Source: Oscillospiraceae bacterium
Lineage (GTDB): Bacteria; Bacillota; Clostridia; Christensenellales; QALW01
NCBI GenBank assembly: GCA_022009755.1
Contig: CP091722.1
Span: 1,496,001 to 1,560,000, forward strand
Direction of reading: 5' to 3'
DNA: 64,000 bases
Below the pieces are notes generated by a model that had not been told where the DNA came from, searched no databases, and saw only the letters and a program-made list of their open reading frames with translations. Of the stretch, positions 46,830 to 55,238 are shown in pieces. The first letter of the stretch is position 1, and the number at the start of each line of letters is the position of its first letter. A program made the position numbers and the translations under genes.

Positions 46830-48053
46830 ATGAAATATCTTGTTTTACTGCTGGACGGAGCGGCCGATGAGCCTGTGGAGGAGCTTGGCTTCCGCACGCC
46901 GTTGGAGGTCGCCAAAAAACCGTATATGAACTTTCTTGCCCAAAACGGCGAGGTCGGCATGCTCAACCCCACCCCCCGCGGCTGCACCGGCGGCAGCGAT
47001 ACGGGCAATATGTGCGTGCTGGGCTTCAACCCCGCCCAATACCTCACCGGGCGCTCCCCGCTGGAGGCCGCGTCGCTGGGCATAAAAATGGAGGAGGACG
47101 ATGTCGCCCTGCGCGCAAACCTTGTCACCCTTTCGGGGGACGGCCCCTACGAGCAAAAAATAATGGAGGATTACAGCGCGGACGAAATCTCCACCGAGGA
47201 AGCCGCTCAGCTTATCGCCTGCCTTGAGCAGCATTTCGGCAGCGAAATGCTGCGCTTCTACCCCGGCTTTTCCTACCGCCACTGCGTTATCATGCACCAC
47301 GCAACGGCAAACGAGCAGCTCACCCCGCCCCACAACATTACGGGCAGATGCATTAAGGATTATATGCCCAAGGGCGATTATGCCGATATGCTCACCGATA
47401 TAATGATCCGCAGCAATAAGCTGCTCTCGGAGCACCCGGTAAACCTTGCCCGCGCCGCAAAGGGCAAGCGCACGGCAAACTCCGTATGGTTCTGGGGTCA
47501 GGGCACAAAGCCTATGCTGCCCTCCTTCCGGGAGCGCCACGGCTTAAACGGCGCCGTTGTAACGGCGGTGGACCTTGTAAAGGGGCTGGCCTTCCTTACC
47601 GGCATGAAAATTTATCCCGTGGAAGGGGCTACCGGCACGCTGGATACCAACTTTGCCGGAAAAGCGCAGGCCGCAATACAGGCCTTTAAGGACGGCTTTG
47701 ACCTTGTATATCTGCACCTTGAGGCCCCGGACGAATGCGGGCACCGTCACGAGGTGGAGGGCAAAGTAAAGGCCATTGAGGAAATAGACTCCAAGGTGCT
47801 GGCCCCCGTGTACAAATATCTCAAATCCCAAGGCGATTTCGGAATACTTGTCACCCCGGATCACCCCACCCCCCTTACCACGCGGGCGCACAGCAACGCT
47901 CCCGTGCCCTTCATCATCTACCGCAGCGATGTCGCCCCGATAGCCCCCGCCGAAAACTACTGCGAGGCCGCCGCCAAGAAAAACGCCGTCGTGCTCAATG
48001 AGGGCTATATGGCCATTTCCCGCATGATACTTGCCGGAAAGCCGTTTTTATAA
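46830..48053 (+). CDS. apgM: Cofactor-independent phosphoglycerate mutase, ApgM type
   Basis: 407-aa alkaline-phosphatase-superfamily enzyme interconverting 3- and 2-phosphoglycerate with Mn/Zn. Nucleophile region LDGAADEPVEELGFRTPLE, GGSDTGNMCVLGFNP with the catalytic Ser, and LVTPDHPTPLTTRAHS with metal ligands. Similar proteins are sometimes annotated as homoserine kinase-like; the family assignment is secure, the glycolytic role probable. Start ATG 46830 gives the family N-terminus MKYLVLLLDG but has only a weak site; the stronger AAGGAAGGA is 20 bases further up. Frame intact. Confidence 0.88.
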   Translation: MKYLVLLLDGAADEPVEELGFRTPLEVAKKPYMNFLAQNGEVGMLNPTPRGCTGGSDTGNMCVLGFNPAQYLTGRSPLEAASLGIKMEEDDVALRANLVTLSGDGPYEQKIMEDYSADEISTEEAAQLIACLEQHFGSEMLRFYPGFSYRHCVIMHHATANEQLTPPHNITGRCIKDYMPKGDYADMLTDIMIRSNKLLSEHPVNLARAAKGKRTANSVWFWGQGTKPMLPSFRERHGLNGAVVTAVDLVKGLAFLTGMKIYPVEGATGTLDTNFAGKAQAAIQAFKDGFDLVYLHLEAPDECGHRHEVEGKVKAIEEIDSKVLAPVYKYLKSQGDFGILVTPDHPTPLTTRAHSNAPVPFIIYRSDVAPIAPAENYCEAAAKKNAVVLNEGYMAISRMILAGKPFL

Positions 48054-48106
48054 TATCCGCTCCTTCCTGCGAAAAGCGGCAAATATAAAATAAATATAAA
48101 AAACGC

Positions 48107-48135
48107 TTGCAATTTTATAAACAATCGTATATAAT
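48107..48135 (+). promoter_or_regulatory. Promoter of tRNA-Thr
   Basis: TTGCAA (48107-48112), 17-base AT-rich spacer, TATAAT (48130-48135), 40 bases before the tRNA. Confidence 0.85.
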
Positions 48136-48175
48136 ACCCGGTGTTCGGCAGCAAACCGCCAACGCCGGTATAATT

Positions 48176-48251
48176 GCTGATATGGCTCAGTAGGTAGAGC
48201 ACGTCCTTGGTAAGGACGAGGTCACCGGTTCGAATCCGGTTATCAGCTCCA
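48176..48251 (+). tRNA. tRNA-Thr (anticodon GGT), CCA encoded
   Basis: Acceptor arms GCTGATA / TATCAGC, D-arm GGCTCAGTAGGTAGAGCA, anticodon arm CGTCC-TTGGTAA-GGACG with anticodon GGT, variable AGGTC, T-arm ACCGG-TTCGAAT-CCGGT, discriminator T and encoded CCA. Single-gene transcript with its own promoter and terminator. Confidence 0.97.
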
Positions 48252-48254
48252 CAG

Positions 48255-48288
48255 ATCCCGTTCACTTTGTGAACGGGATTTATTCTTA
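48255..48288 (+). terminator. Terminator of tRNA-Thr
   Basis: ATCCCGTTCAC, loop TTT, GTGAACGGGAT, then TTATTCTTAT, directly after the CCA. Confidence 0.8.
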
Positions 48289-48469
48289 TCTCCCTCTTTT
48301 GCCGAAATTTCTTACGGGCATTAAAAAATTGCAGAAAACCCCAGTCAGGTGCCACGCAGCCGCAGAATTTGTTTTTCCTGCGGCATTAAGGAACTCTGAC
48401 CGAACAATAAGAATTAAAGCATCCGTTTTTCCGGCGCAGTTTATTTGCATCGATAAGTTTAAAATACCG

Positions 48470-48505
48470 AAAAACCGGCAGCCCTTACGAGCTGCCGGTT
48501 TTTGC
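48470..48505. terminator. Bidirectional terminator, end of tyrS
   Basis: AAAAACCGGCAGC, loop CCTTACGA, GCTGCCGGTTTTT. On the minus strand it closes tyrS. The stretch 48290-48469 before it shows no gene. Confidence 0.88.
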
Positions 48506-48522
48506 TTTTTCTATTTTTAATA

Positions 48523-49749
48523 TCAGTCTTTCAGCACCGCACGGCGGAACACCTTTTTGCCCCGTCTGAGCTTAACGCCCTTTTGCAGCTCCTGTGCAGT
48601 AATAACCCTGCCTATGCTGTCCGCCTTTTCTTCGTTTACCGATACTCCGCCCTGCTGTATCAGCCGCCTTGCCTCGGTTTTGCTTGCGGCAAGCCCGCAG
48701 GCCACCATCAGCTCGGGCAGCAGTATTCCGCCGTTTTCCAGCGCCTGCCGGCTTATTTCCGTTGTGGGCATATTGCTGTCGTCGCCCGCTCCGGCAAACA
48801 GCGCCCGGGACGCCTCCTTTGCCTTCTGTGCCTCCGCTTCGCCGTGCACCAGCTTGGTCAGCTCATAGGCCAGCAGCTCCTTTTTCTCGTTTATCCTGCT
48901 GTCCTCCCATTTTTCTATTTCCGCCAGCTCCTCCAGCGAAATAAATGTCAGCATCCGCAGGCACTTCATTACATCCTTGTCGTCCGTGTTGCGCCAGTAT
49001 TGATAAAATTCAAACGGTGAGGTCTTTTCGGGGTCCAGCCATACCGCGCCCTTTGCGGTCTTGCCCATTTTCTTGCCCTCGCTGTTCATAAGCAGGGTTA
49101 TGGTCATTGCGTAGGCATCCTGTCCCGTCTTGCGGCGTATAAGGTCCGTTCCCGCAAGCATGTTGCTCCACTGGTCGTCCCCGCCGAACTGCATATTGCA
49201 GCCGTATTCGTTGTGCAGGTGCAGAAAGTCGTAGGCCTGCATTATCATGTAGTTCAGCTCAAAAAAGCTGAGCCCGCGCTCCATTCTCTGCTTGTAGCAT
49301 TCCGCGCGCAGCATGTTGTTTACCGAAAAGCACACTCCCACATCGCGGAGCATATCGATATATTTAAGGTTCAGCAGCCAGTCCGCATTGTTAACGGCAA
49401 CGGCCTTGCCCTCTCCGAAGTCAATAAACCGCTCCATCTGCTTCTTGAAGCATTCGCAGTTGTGCTGTATCGTTTCGGCGTTCATCATAGCGCGCATATC
49501 CGTCCTTCCGGAGGGGTCGCCTATAAAGCCCGTTCCTCCTCCCAGCAGCACCACGGGCTTGTTGCCCGCCATCTGCAGCCGCTTCATAAGGCACAGCGCC
49601 ATAAAGTGTCCCACATGCAGGGAGTCGGCAGTGGGGTCAAAGCCTATGTAGAACTTTGCTCCGCCGTTGTTTATCAGCTCCCGTATCTGCGGCTCGTCCG
49701 TCACCTGTGCAATCAGGCCTCTTGCCTTCAATTCCTCATAGATCTGCAT
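48523..49749 (-). CDS. tyrS: Tyrosyl-tRNA synthetase
   Basis: 408-aa class I synthetase. HIGH motif DSLHVGHFMALCLMKR near residue 45, the tyrosine-pocket segment ELNYMIMQAYDFLHL, QFGGDDQWSNMLAG, the KMSKS-equivalent EGKKMGKTAKGAVWL (about residue 229), and an S4-type RNA-binding domain at the C-terminus (LAASKTEARRLIQQGGVSVN). Uses the KMGKT form, i.e. the TyrZ-like type 2. Frame intact. Controlled by the T-box leader upstream. Confidence 0.96.
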   Translation of the reverse strand: MQIYEELKARGLIAQVTDEPQIRELINNGGAKFYIGFDPTADSLHVGHFMALCLMKRLQMAGNKPVVLLGGGTGFIGDPSGRTDMRAMMNAETIQHNCECFKKQMERFIDFGEGKAVAVNNADWLLNLKYIDMLRDVGVCFSVNNMLRAECYKQRMERGLSFFELNYMIMQAYDFLHLHNEYGCNMQFGGDDQWSNMLAGTDLIRRKTGQDAYAMTITLLMNSEGKKMGKTAKGAVWLDPEKTSPFEFYQYWRNTDDKDVMKCLRMLTFISLEELAEIEKWEDSRINEKKELLAYELTKLVHGEAEAQKAKEASRALFAGAGDDSNMPTTEISRQALENGGILLPELMVACGLAASKTEARRLIQQGGVSVNEEKADSIGRVITAQELQKGVKLRRGKKVFRRAVLKD

Positions 49750-49800
49750 CCTTTTTTCTCCTTTTTTCGCATATCGGCTTTATATCTTTTTTATAAAATA

Positions 49801-50078
49801 TAAAAAGTCCCTTGTTTCAAACACTGAAACAAAGGACGATTTTATCGCGGTACCACCTTTATTCGGGCATTTTTCGCAAAATACCCCTCATTGTGTGCAG
49901 ACACACACTAACCGCTGTACCGGGCGTACCCGTCACACCCTACTCGGCTTCCCTTTGGGGCAGCGGCTCCGGAATGTATTCCCGCCGTTTCGCCTGTATC
50001 CTTGCACCTGCCGGATACTCTCTGAAAAACTCAATCGGCGCTACTTGCTTCCTTCACAGCCTTATTATTAACCTTTAA
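49801..50078 (-). ncRNA. T-box leader of tyrS
   Basis: On the minus strand: stem I with GAAGCAAGTAGCG (AGTA bulge), a candidate specifier TAC in GGGAATACATTCC, then the invariant antiterminator GGTGGTACCGCG (49857-49846), then the terminator GTCCTTTGTTTCA / TGAAACAAGGGAC with a T-run at 49806-49801. Uncharged tRNA-Tyr would pair at TAC and with the GGUG bulge to prevent termination. The specifier position is read by eye; the T-box itself is certain. Confidence 0.95.
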
Positions 50079-50123
50079 TCTAATAATATCACAAACAAAA
50101 GCAAAATGCAATCGCTTATAGCA

Positions 50124-50672
50124 CTATCTGTCCGCCAGCTCCACTTCGCGCCCGTTTTTAAGCTTAAGGGCTATCTCTTCGCCGTCCTCGCGCTCCATAA
50201 TAAACAGGTCGCCCTCAATGGAATAGCCCGATATCAGCCCCGCGGAATGGCGCCACAGCTCCTTGCACTCGTTATCCTTTACAATAACGCCCTTTTTGTG
50301 CACGATTATCACGCTGCGCCGCTCCTGAATGTATATAAAATCCACAAAATCGCTGGGCAGCGGCATAAGGGTGTTTATCTGATGCTCGTTGTAATCAAAG
50401 GCAATGGCAAAGCTGTCGCCGCCTATAAACATCAGGCCATTGTAAAGCACCAATATATGCGGGTCGGCAATGGAGGCGGTAAGCAGACCTATGCCGAAGT
50501 ATTCGCCGGTTTCCGCGTCGGTAACGGCAATCATATTCCATGCGTTTTCCGTTCCGCGCTTCTGACCGGCATACATGCTGCCCGCCTCGCACAGCGCCAG
50601 TGCGTCGTCCAGCGCCTCATAGGATTCAAACTTGTCCACCTTGATATTCACTGTTCCAAAGGACAGTATCAT
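50124..50672 (-). CDS. Hypothetical protein, 182 aa
   Basis: No family recognised. No signal peptide or membrane helix; alternating hydrophobic strands suggest a mainly beta fold (FGTVNIKVDKFESYEAL; NMIAVTDAETGEYFGIGLL; VIIVHKKGVIVKDNE). It looks like a two-layer or propeller-fragment domain rather than an enzyme with obvious catalytic residues. Start ATG 50672 follows GGAGGGAAAACA. Own promoter at 50803-50831; not co-transcribed with the divergent T-box gene. Confidence 0.65.
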   Translation of the reverse strand: MILSFGTVNIKVDKFESYEALDDALALCEAGSMYAGQKRGTENAWNMIAVTDAETGEYFGIGLLTASIADPHILVLYNGLMFIGGDSFAIAFDYNEHQINTLMPLPSDFVDFIYIQERRSVIIVHKKGVIVKDNECKELWRHSAGLISGYSIEGDLFIMEREDGEEIALKLKNGREVELADR

Positions 50673-50780
50673 TGTTTTCCCTCCGTTTGTCCGCCCCGGC
50701 GAAGCCGCGCGGATGCTGATATTATGGCTTTAATGCCCGTTATCTGCGCCGTGGTCCGCAGGCGTCGGCCGCTTTCTTTG

Positions 50781-50831
50781 CTGCTATTATAATGCTGCTA
50801 TTATAATATCAGCACTGCGCAATTATGTCAA
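50781..50831 (-). promoter_or_regulatory. Promoter of the 182-aa gene with a duplicated TATAAT word
   Basis: Minus strand TTGACA (50831-50826), 17 bases, TATTAT (50808-50803). The 13-bp word CTGCTATTATAAT occurs twice on the + strand, at 50781-50793 and 50795-50807, giving two overlapping -10-like sites. Confidence 0.6.
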
Positions 50832-50868
50832 TACCGCAAAATCACAAGCCCCTTTTGCAGGAAGCGGC

Positions 50869-52565
50869 TCAGAATTTCGAAGTATCCATACCGTCCAGGA
50901 AGCTCATGGCGGAGCGGGCAAGGCCGCTTAGCGCCCCCTCCTCCATCGGCAGACGGAAGCCCACCGCCTTAAGCAGGTCGTTGAAGGTAAGCGTGCCGCT
51001 GTAAGAGATAAGCTTCATATATTTGTCCCACGCGCCCTTGCGGTCCTTCTGCGCCGCGTCCCAGAACATAAGGGCAACCGACTGTGCAAGGCAGTAATCT
51101 ATATAATAGAACGGATCCATGTAAATATGAAGCTGACGCTGCCACCAGCCGCCGGTGCTGTAATGCGGAATGTCCGCCCAGTCCATATCGGGCCGGTACA
51201 CCTTCTCCAGCTCCAGCCACTTCCCGCCGCTGCGCCGGAGTCATTTCCGGGTGCAGATATACCTCCTCCTGGGAAGTGATCCACCATGCAGCCGTAGGGC
51301 AGGAACTTAAGCGCCTCGGAAAGGTGGGCGTATATGAACTTGTCCGTATCCTCCGTAAAGAAATCCTTCATGTAGGGGTAGGTAAAGAACTCCATGGACA
51401 TGGAATGTATCTCCGCAATATCCATGGTAATATCGCGCTGTGCAAAATGCGGATAATTACGCGCCGACAGATATCCCTCAAAGGCATGGCCGCACTCATG
51501 GGTAAGCACCTCGATATCGCCGGAGGTGCCGTTGAAATTGGCAAACACAAAGGGCGCCTTGTAATCCGGCAGCATCTCGCAATAGCCGCCGTTGGCCTTG
51601 CCGTCCTTGCTCAGCACATCAAAGAGCTGATTTTCCCGCATAAAACGGAAAAATTCGCCGGTTTTCTCCCCCATGGCTTCATACATATGCGCGCCCTTTT
51701 CAAATATAACCTCCGGCGTATCCTTGGGCGCGGCGTTGCCGTGGAGGCATATCAGCGTGCGGTCGTATGCGGTGGGGTTCTTTATTCCGTTGCGCTCGTG
51801 CTGACGGCGCAGCAGCTCGTTGTTTACCGGCACTATATCCTTTACCACCTGACGGCGGAAGGCGGCAACCTCCTTTGGGCCGTAGCAGTTGCGCGTTCTG
51901 CGGGCATAGCCCACCGGCAGGAAATTGTCATACCCAAGCTTTTGGGCAATGCGGGTACGCACCTTTACCAGCTCGTCATATATGCCGTCCAGCTCCTGTG
52001 CGTGCTGCTCCAGAAAGCCGCCCTCTGCAAAAAACGCCGCCTTGCGCATTTCGCGCTCCGGGCTTTCCTTATATGGGGTAAGCTGCGGGAAGGTCAGCTC
52101 CCTGCCGTCAAAGGGTATGCGCGCTCCCGCCATAAGCTTCTGGTAAGCGGTCTGCAAACGGCTCTCCTGCGCCAGCTCCTCCATAATATCCGGGGAAAAC
52201 GCCTTGGCCTTAAGCTCGGCGTTTTTGAAAAACACCGGGGATATCTCCTTTTCAAATTCCTTCCTCCAAGGGCAGGCAGCCAAGGCGGCGTTCACCGCGT
52301 TTGCCAGCTCGTCATGCTTGGGCAGATTCATGTCGTAATACTCCACCTCGGCGGCATAAAACTCATCGTGAGTGTTTATGGTGTAGCGGAAGTACGCCAG
52401 ATTGTACATGGTAAACAGATGCTCGCGGAAGGTTTCGTATTCTCCGTAAAGCTTGAGCGCCTCGTTGTAGTCCGCCGCCTTCTCTATGCGTGCGGGAATG
52501 TCGGTTATGTTTTTGTCTATGGGGCAAAGCTGCACCCTGCTGTACTGATATTCCTTAAAGCCCAT
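50869..52565 (-). CDS. M3 family oligoendopeptidase, two frameshifts (near 51272 and 51221)
   Basis: Thimet/PepF-type Zn metallopeptidase for short peptides, ~565 aa after repair. Zn motif LTHECGHAFEGYLSARN (HECGH, HExxH) near residue 365, with the downstream ligand region IAEIHSMSMEFF. After GCMVDHF an extra C shifts to QEEVYLHPEMTPAQRRE, then a two-base loss in GGGAAGTGG shifts again to WLELEKVYRPDMDWAD and the end GALSGLARSAMSFLDG. Start ATG 52565 follows GGAGGACAAA. Cytoplasmic. Confidence 0.9.
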
Positions 52566-52625
52566 TTTGTCCTCCGTCCGAGTGTATTTTTGTCACCCGA
52601 AAATTTTTTATTCATTTTTAACGCG

Positions 52626-52695
52626 TTTTTTGCGCGTTTTTACACCGTTTTTTATATGTTTTTTTATCGTTTTTTTACGGTTTTTTTGCGTTTTT
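52626..52695. repeat. Phased T-tract array, predicted bent DNA
   Basis: Seven T-tracts of 5-7 bases begin at 52626, 52637, 52648, 52659, 52670, 52681 and 52691, i.e. about every 11 bases, in phase with the helix. Such arrays produce intrinsic curvature. It ends 20 bases before the -35 of the next promoter, in the divergent spacer with the M3 peptidase gene. Confidence 0.7.
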
Positions 52696-52715
52696 GCCGC
52701 CGCGCCATTTTCCGT

Positions 52716-52744
52716 TTGCACTTTATCGCACTATGCGCTACAAT
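52716..52744 (+). promoter_or_regulatory. Promoter of the 38-aa membrane protein
   Basis: TTGCAC (52716-52721), 17 bases, TACAAT (52739-52744), downstream of the T-tract array and 74 bases before the ATG. Confidence 0.7.
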
Positions 52745-52818
52745 ATCCGCATGGCCGCGGCGCATTTTGAAAAAATGTGCGCAATACGCCGATTTTTCCG
52801 AAAAAAACAGGTGATTTT

Positions 52819-52935
52819 ATGCTTTTTACCCTTTTGCTCTCCCGTGTTTCCGGCTATGCGATAATAGTTGTCGTTGCATTAAGCGTGGGCCTCGGCATCG
52901 GTCTGCTTATTTCCTTTTTGCGCCGCAAAAAATAG
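52819..52935 (+). CDS. Very small membrane protein, 38 aa
   Basis: Opens MLFTLLLSRVSGYAIIVVVALS and ends LLISFLRRKK: one or a kinked membrane helix with Gly-rich centre (GLGIG) and a positively charged cytoplasmic end. Start ATG 52819 follows ACAGGTGATTTT; promoter and spacing fit a real gene. No family recognised; could be a membrane-protein modulator or a toxin-like peptide, but no antitoxin RNA or gene is evident. Confidence 0.6.
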   Translation: MLFTLLLSRVSGYAIIVVVALSVGLGIGLLISFLRRKK

Positions 52936-53019
52936 TTTTTCGGCCAAATTCCATTGTATTTTGCCGTAAATGCACATTTTCCGGCACAGTTCCCGTTTAT
53001 CTCGGGTTTTTTTACATTT

Positions 53020-54009
53020 TTAACTGTTTTCTTTGTTTTCCTCCGCCATTTTTGCGCCGGTGTGCTTTTTATACAGCCTGCGGTTCTGAAGCAGCCACTG
53101 CTTTTCGGTAAAGCCGCCCTCCTGCACATCGGCCAGCGCCCTTGTAAAATCATACATCCGCGCATCGATTATGTCAAGATAATGCAGCAGCTCCGCCTCC
53201 GGGAACATGGGGCGCCGCGGAGAGCCGTATTCCGGCTCATAGTGGTGCGCCGTGACCATATGCTGAAGCAGCGCCACCTTTTCCGGGTCGGCCCCCAGCT
53301 CTTTGCCCACCTCGCCTATCAGCACGGTGCACTGTATGATATGCCCAAGCAGCAGCCCGTCGCGGGTGTAATCGCTTACAAGCCCCAGCTCATTGCTGCC
53401 CAGCTCCTCAATTTTTTCTATATCGTGCACTATGACCCCGGCATACACCCAATCGGTATCAAGATTTGTATACACCGAGCACAGCGCTTCGCCCGCACGG
53501 AGCATGGTAAGGGTGTGATACAGCAGCCCGGAGCGCACTGCGTGGTGGTTGGACATGGCCGCCGGCCAGTACAGCAGCTTTTCGTGATAGCGCTCCAGAA
53601 TGCAGCCCACTATTGCCGAAAGGTCGCCGTCCTTTATCTTTGCCGCATAAGAAAGCACCTGCGAGAGCATCTCCTCGCCGCTCTGCGGGGCGCTGGGCAC
53701 GAAATCCTCTATTCTTGCCGGGTCCTCTTTGGTTGCAAGGCGTATTTTTTCAATGCGCAGCTGCAGCACATTCTGCCACACCGTAACCGTGGCGCGCACC
53801 TTTACAAGGTCATTTGCCGCTATACGGGAAAGAGCTTCGTAATAATCCCACACCTTGGCGTTTATGGCGGTTTTGTCATCCGCAATGGAGAGATCAAGAT
53901 AATTTTTGCCGGTAGAGCCGGTGCGCACCGCTGCCGATTTTACCAGCAGAAAGCCCTCAAAGGCCTCGCCGTTTACAAGCTCAGACAGTTTTTTCTGTTT
54001 ATATTCCAT
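53020..54009 (-). CDS. yhaM: 3'-5' exoribonuclease YhaM family protein
   Basis: 329 aa. N-terminal OB-fold (FLLVKSAAVRTGSTGKNYLDLSI, then INAKVWDYYE) and HD phosphohydrolase domain (HHAVRSGLLYHTLTMLRAGE; VIVHDIEKIEEL with the HD pair; LLQHMVTAHHYEPEYGSPRRP). Trims single-stranded RNA 3' ends and can affect DNA replication in Bacillus. Length slightly above B. subtilis YhaM. Frame intact. Start ATG 54009. Confidence 0.93.
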   Translation of the reverse strand: MEYKQKKLSELVNGEAFEGFLLVKSAAVRTGSTGKNYLDLSIADDKTAINAKVWDYYEALSRIAANDLVKVRATVTVWQNVLQLRIEKIRLATKEDPARIEDFVPSAPQSGEEMLSQVLSYAAKIKDGDLSAIVGCILERYHEKLLYWPAAMSNHHAVRSGLLYHTLTMLRAGEALCSVYTNLDTDWVYAGVIVHDIEKIEELGSNELGLVSDYTRDGLLLGHIIQCTVLIGEVGKELGADPEKVALLQHMVTAHHYEPEYGSPRRPMFPEAELLHYLDIIDARMYDFTRALADVQEGGFTEKQWLLQNRRLYKKHTGAKMAEENKENS

Positions 54010-54171
54010 AATTTTATGTTCCTACCCCGATAATATGTGTCGCGGCGGATGCTCCGCCTGTGATATTATATCACGCCCGAGCGAATAATTCCACTCTCAA
54101 AAGCAAATAATGCAATAAAAACGGCACGGGCGTGCCAAAAGCACGGCTCAAGACAAAAGGAGGATGCAAAA

Positions 54172-54354
54172 ATGCCGGAAAACAAAAAAGGGAAAGCGGG
54201 CAGAAGCGCAAATGCGCAGAAACGGGAAAAAAACAAAACGCGTGCCGCGCTTGCGGCATGGCGGCACAATGCAAAAGGAAAAACCGATATTCTCGGCTCG
54301 TATACCGGCGCCGGGGAGCACGGCGGCCCGGTGCAGGATGCCGACGATCTGTAA
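54172..54354 (+). CDS. Small basic protein ending in DADDL, 60 aa
   Basis: Lys/Arg/Ala-rich N-terminal half (PENKKGKAGRSANAQKREK) and a conserved-looking C-terminus DILGSYTGAGEHGGPVQDADDL-like ending, reminiscent of short Firmicutes proteins with a (D/N)xxGSYTG...PVQDADDL tail. Function unknown. Start ATG 54172 is 6 bases after AAGGAGGATG. A terminator follows at once. Confidence 0.8.
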   Translation: MPENKKGKAGRSANAQKREKNKTRAALAAWRHNAKGKTDILGSYTGAGEHGGPVQDADDL

Positions 54355-54360
54355 AAGCGA

Positions 54361-54387
54361 AAAGCCCGGCTTTTTTGCCGGGCTTTT
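54361..54387 (+). terminator. Terminator after the 60-aa protein
   Basis: AAGCCCGGC, loop TTTTTT, GCCGGGCTT, then TT. Confidence 0.75.
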
Positions 54388-54457
54388 GCCGTGTATGCTG
54401 TTTTATATAGCCTTTACGCCGTTTGAAGCTTTTTCTCAATAAGCCGTCAACGGCGCT

Positions 54458-55192
54458 TTACCGACCTTGTTTTTTGGTAAAAATGTAGCTGCGGAATATT
54501 CTCTTATCCCGCGTGCCCTTTATTCTTGCAACGCCTATCCCGCCGGTGCCGAACGAAACTATCGTTTGTCCCGGCTCGCCGGGTATGACCTCCATATCCA
54601 CCTTATAATCAAACTGATCGTGATATTTTTGTACAAAATACATGCCTATAAGCGCCACCTCGCGGGGAGAGGTAAGCGAACCCATCTGATAATTCTCGTA
54701 CCGCGCCAGCTCAAAGCAATAGTTCATTGAGTTTACAAGCGCGATTCCCTCAAAGCTTACTATAAAATAAGTCGCTTCCGGCAGTCTTCCCTCCACCGCC
54801 TTTACAAAGGGAAGCTCGCTTAACACAAAGGCATTTGTTTCCTTGCCGGAATACAGCATTTTGTTGGAATTGTGTCTTGCAATGAACAGCGCGCCTATAA
54901 ACGCCGCGGCCACAACGGCGCAATATATAAGCGCAATAATAAAGCTGCGCATCATAAGGGAAAGAACGGCCTTTATAGCGGGAACCACAAGTATAAAGCT
55001 TGCTATCATTGATAAAACAAATAAAATCCACTGCACTGTTTTGAACCGCTTCTGCGACGGCGACGGAGCCACCCTGATGCCCCATATAACGCCCTGCGTG
55101 ACAAGCTGAATACAGTATCCGGCATAAGCCAGTATAAAAGCTATCGGCAATACCGCCGCCATTACAATAATATCCATCGTTTCAAATCTCAT
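54458..55192 (-). CDS. Hypothetical membrane protein, 244 aa
   Basis: Four hydrophobic segments in the first ~105 residues (IIVMAAVLPIAFILAYAGYC; VQWILFVLSMIASFILVV; ALIYCAVVAAAFIGALFI), then a ~140-residue soluble domain with beta-strand character (YFIVSFEGIALVNSMNYCFEL; GEPGQTIVSFGTGGIGVAR). No family recognised. It lies 46 bases after the lipoprotein gene on the same strand, so the two are probably one operon under the structured leader. Confidence 0.7.
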   Translation of the reverse strand: MRFETMDIIVMAAVLPIAFILAYAGYCIQLVTQGVIWGIRVAPSPSQKRFKTVQWILFVLSMIASFILVVPAIKAVLSLMMRSFIIALIYCAVVAAAFIGALFIARHNSNKMLYSGKETNAFVLSELPFVKAVEGRLPEATYFIVSFEGIALVNSMNYCFELARYENYQMGSLTSPREVALIGMYFVQKYHDQFDYKVDMEVIPGEPGQTIVSFGTGGIGVARIKGTRDKRIFRSYIFTKKQGR

Positions 55193-55238
55193 TATTATAC
55201 CCTACCTTCTTTTTCGCCTTTGTTCCATTGCGCTGCGA

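Noticed and set aside
48005..48355. Leftward frame of 116 aa containing GADNRIRTGDLVLTKD
   Set aside because: It is the reverse complement of tRNA-Thr; this peptide is a well-known false ORF produced by tRNA antisense.
51084..52814. Rightward 576-aa frame opposite the M3 peptidase
   Set aside because: Shadow frame; the opposite strand has the HECGH Zn site.
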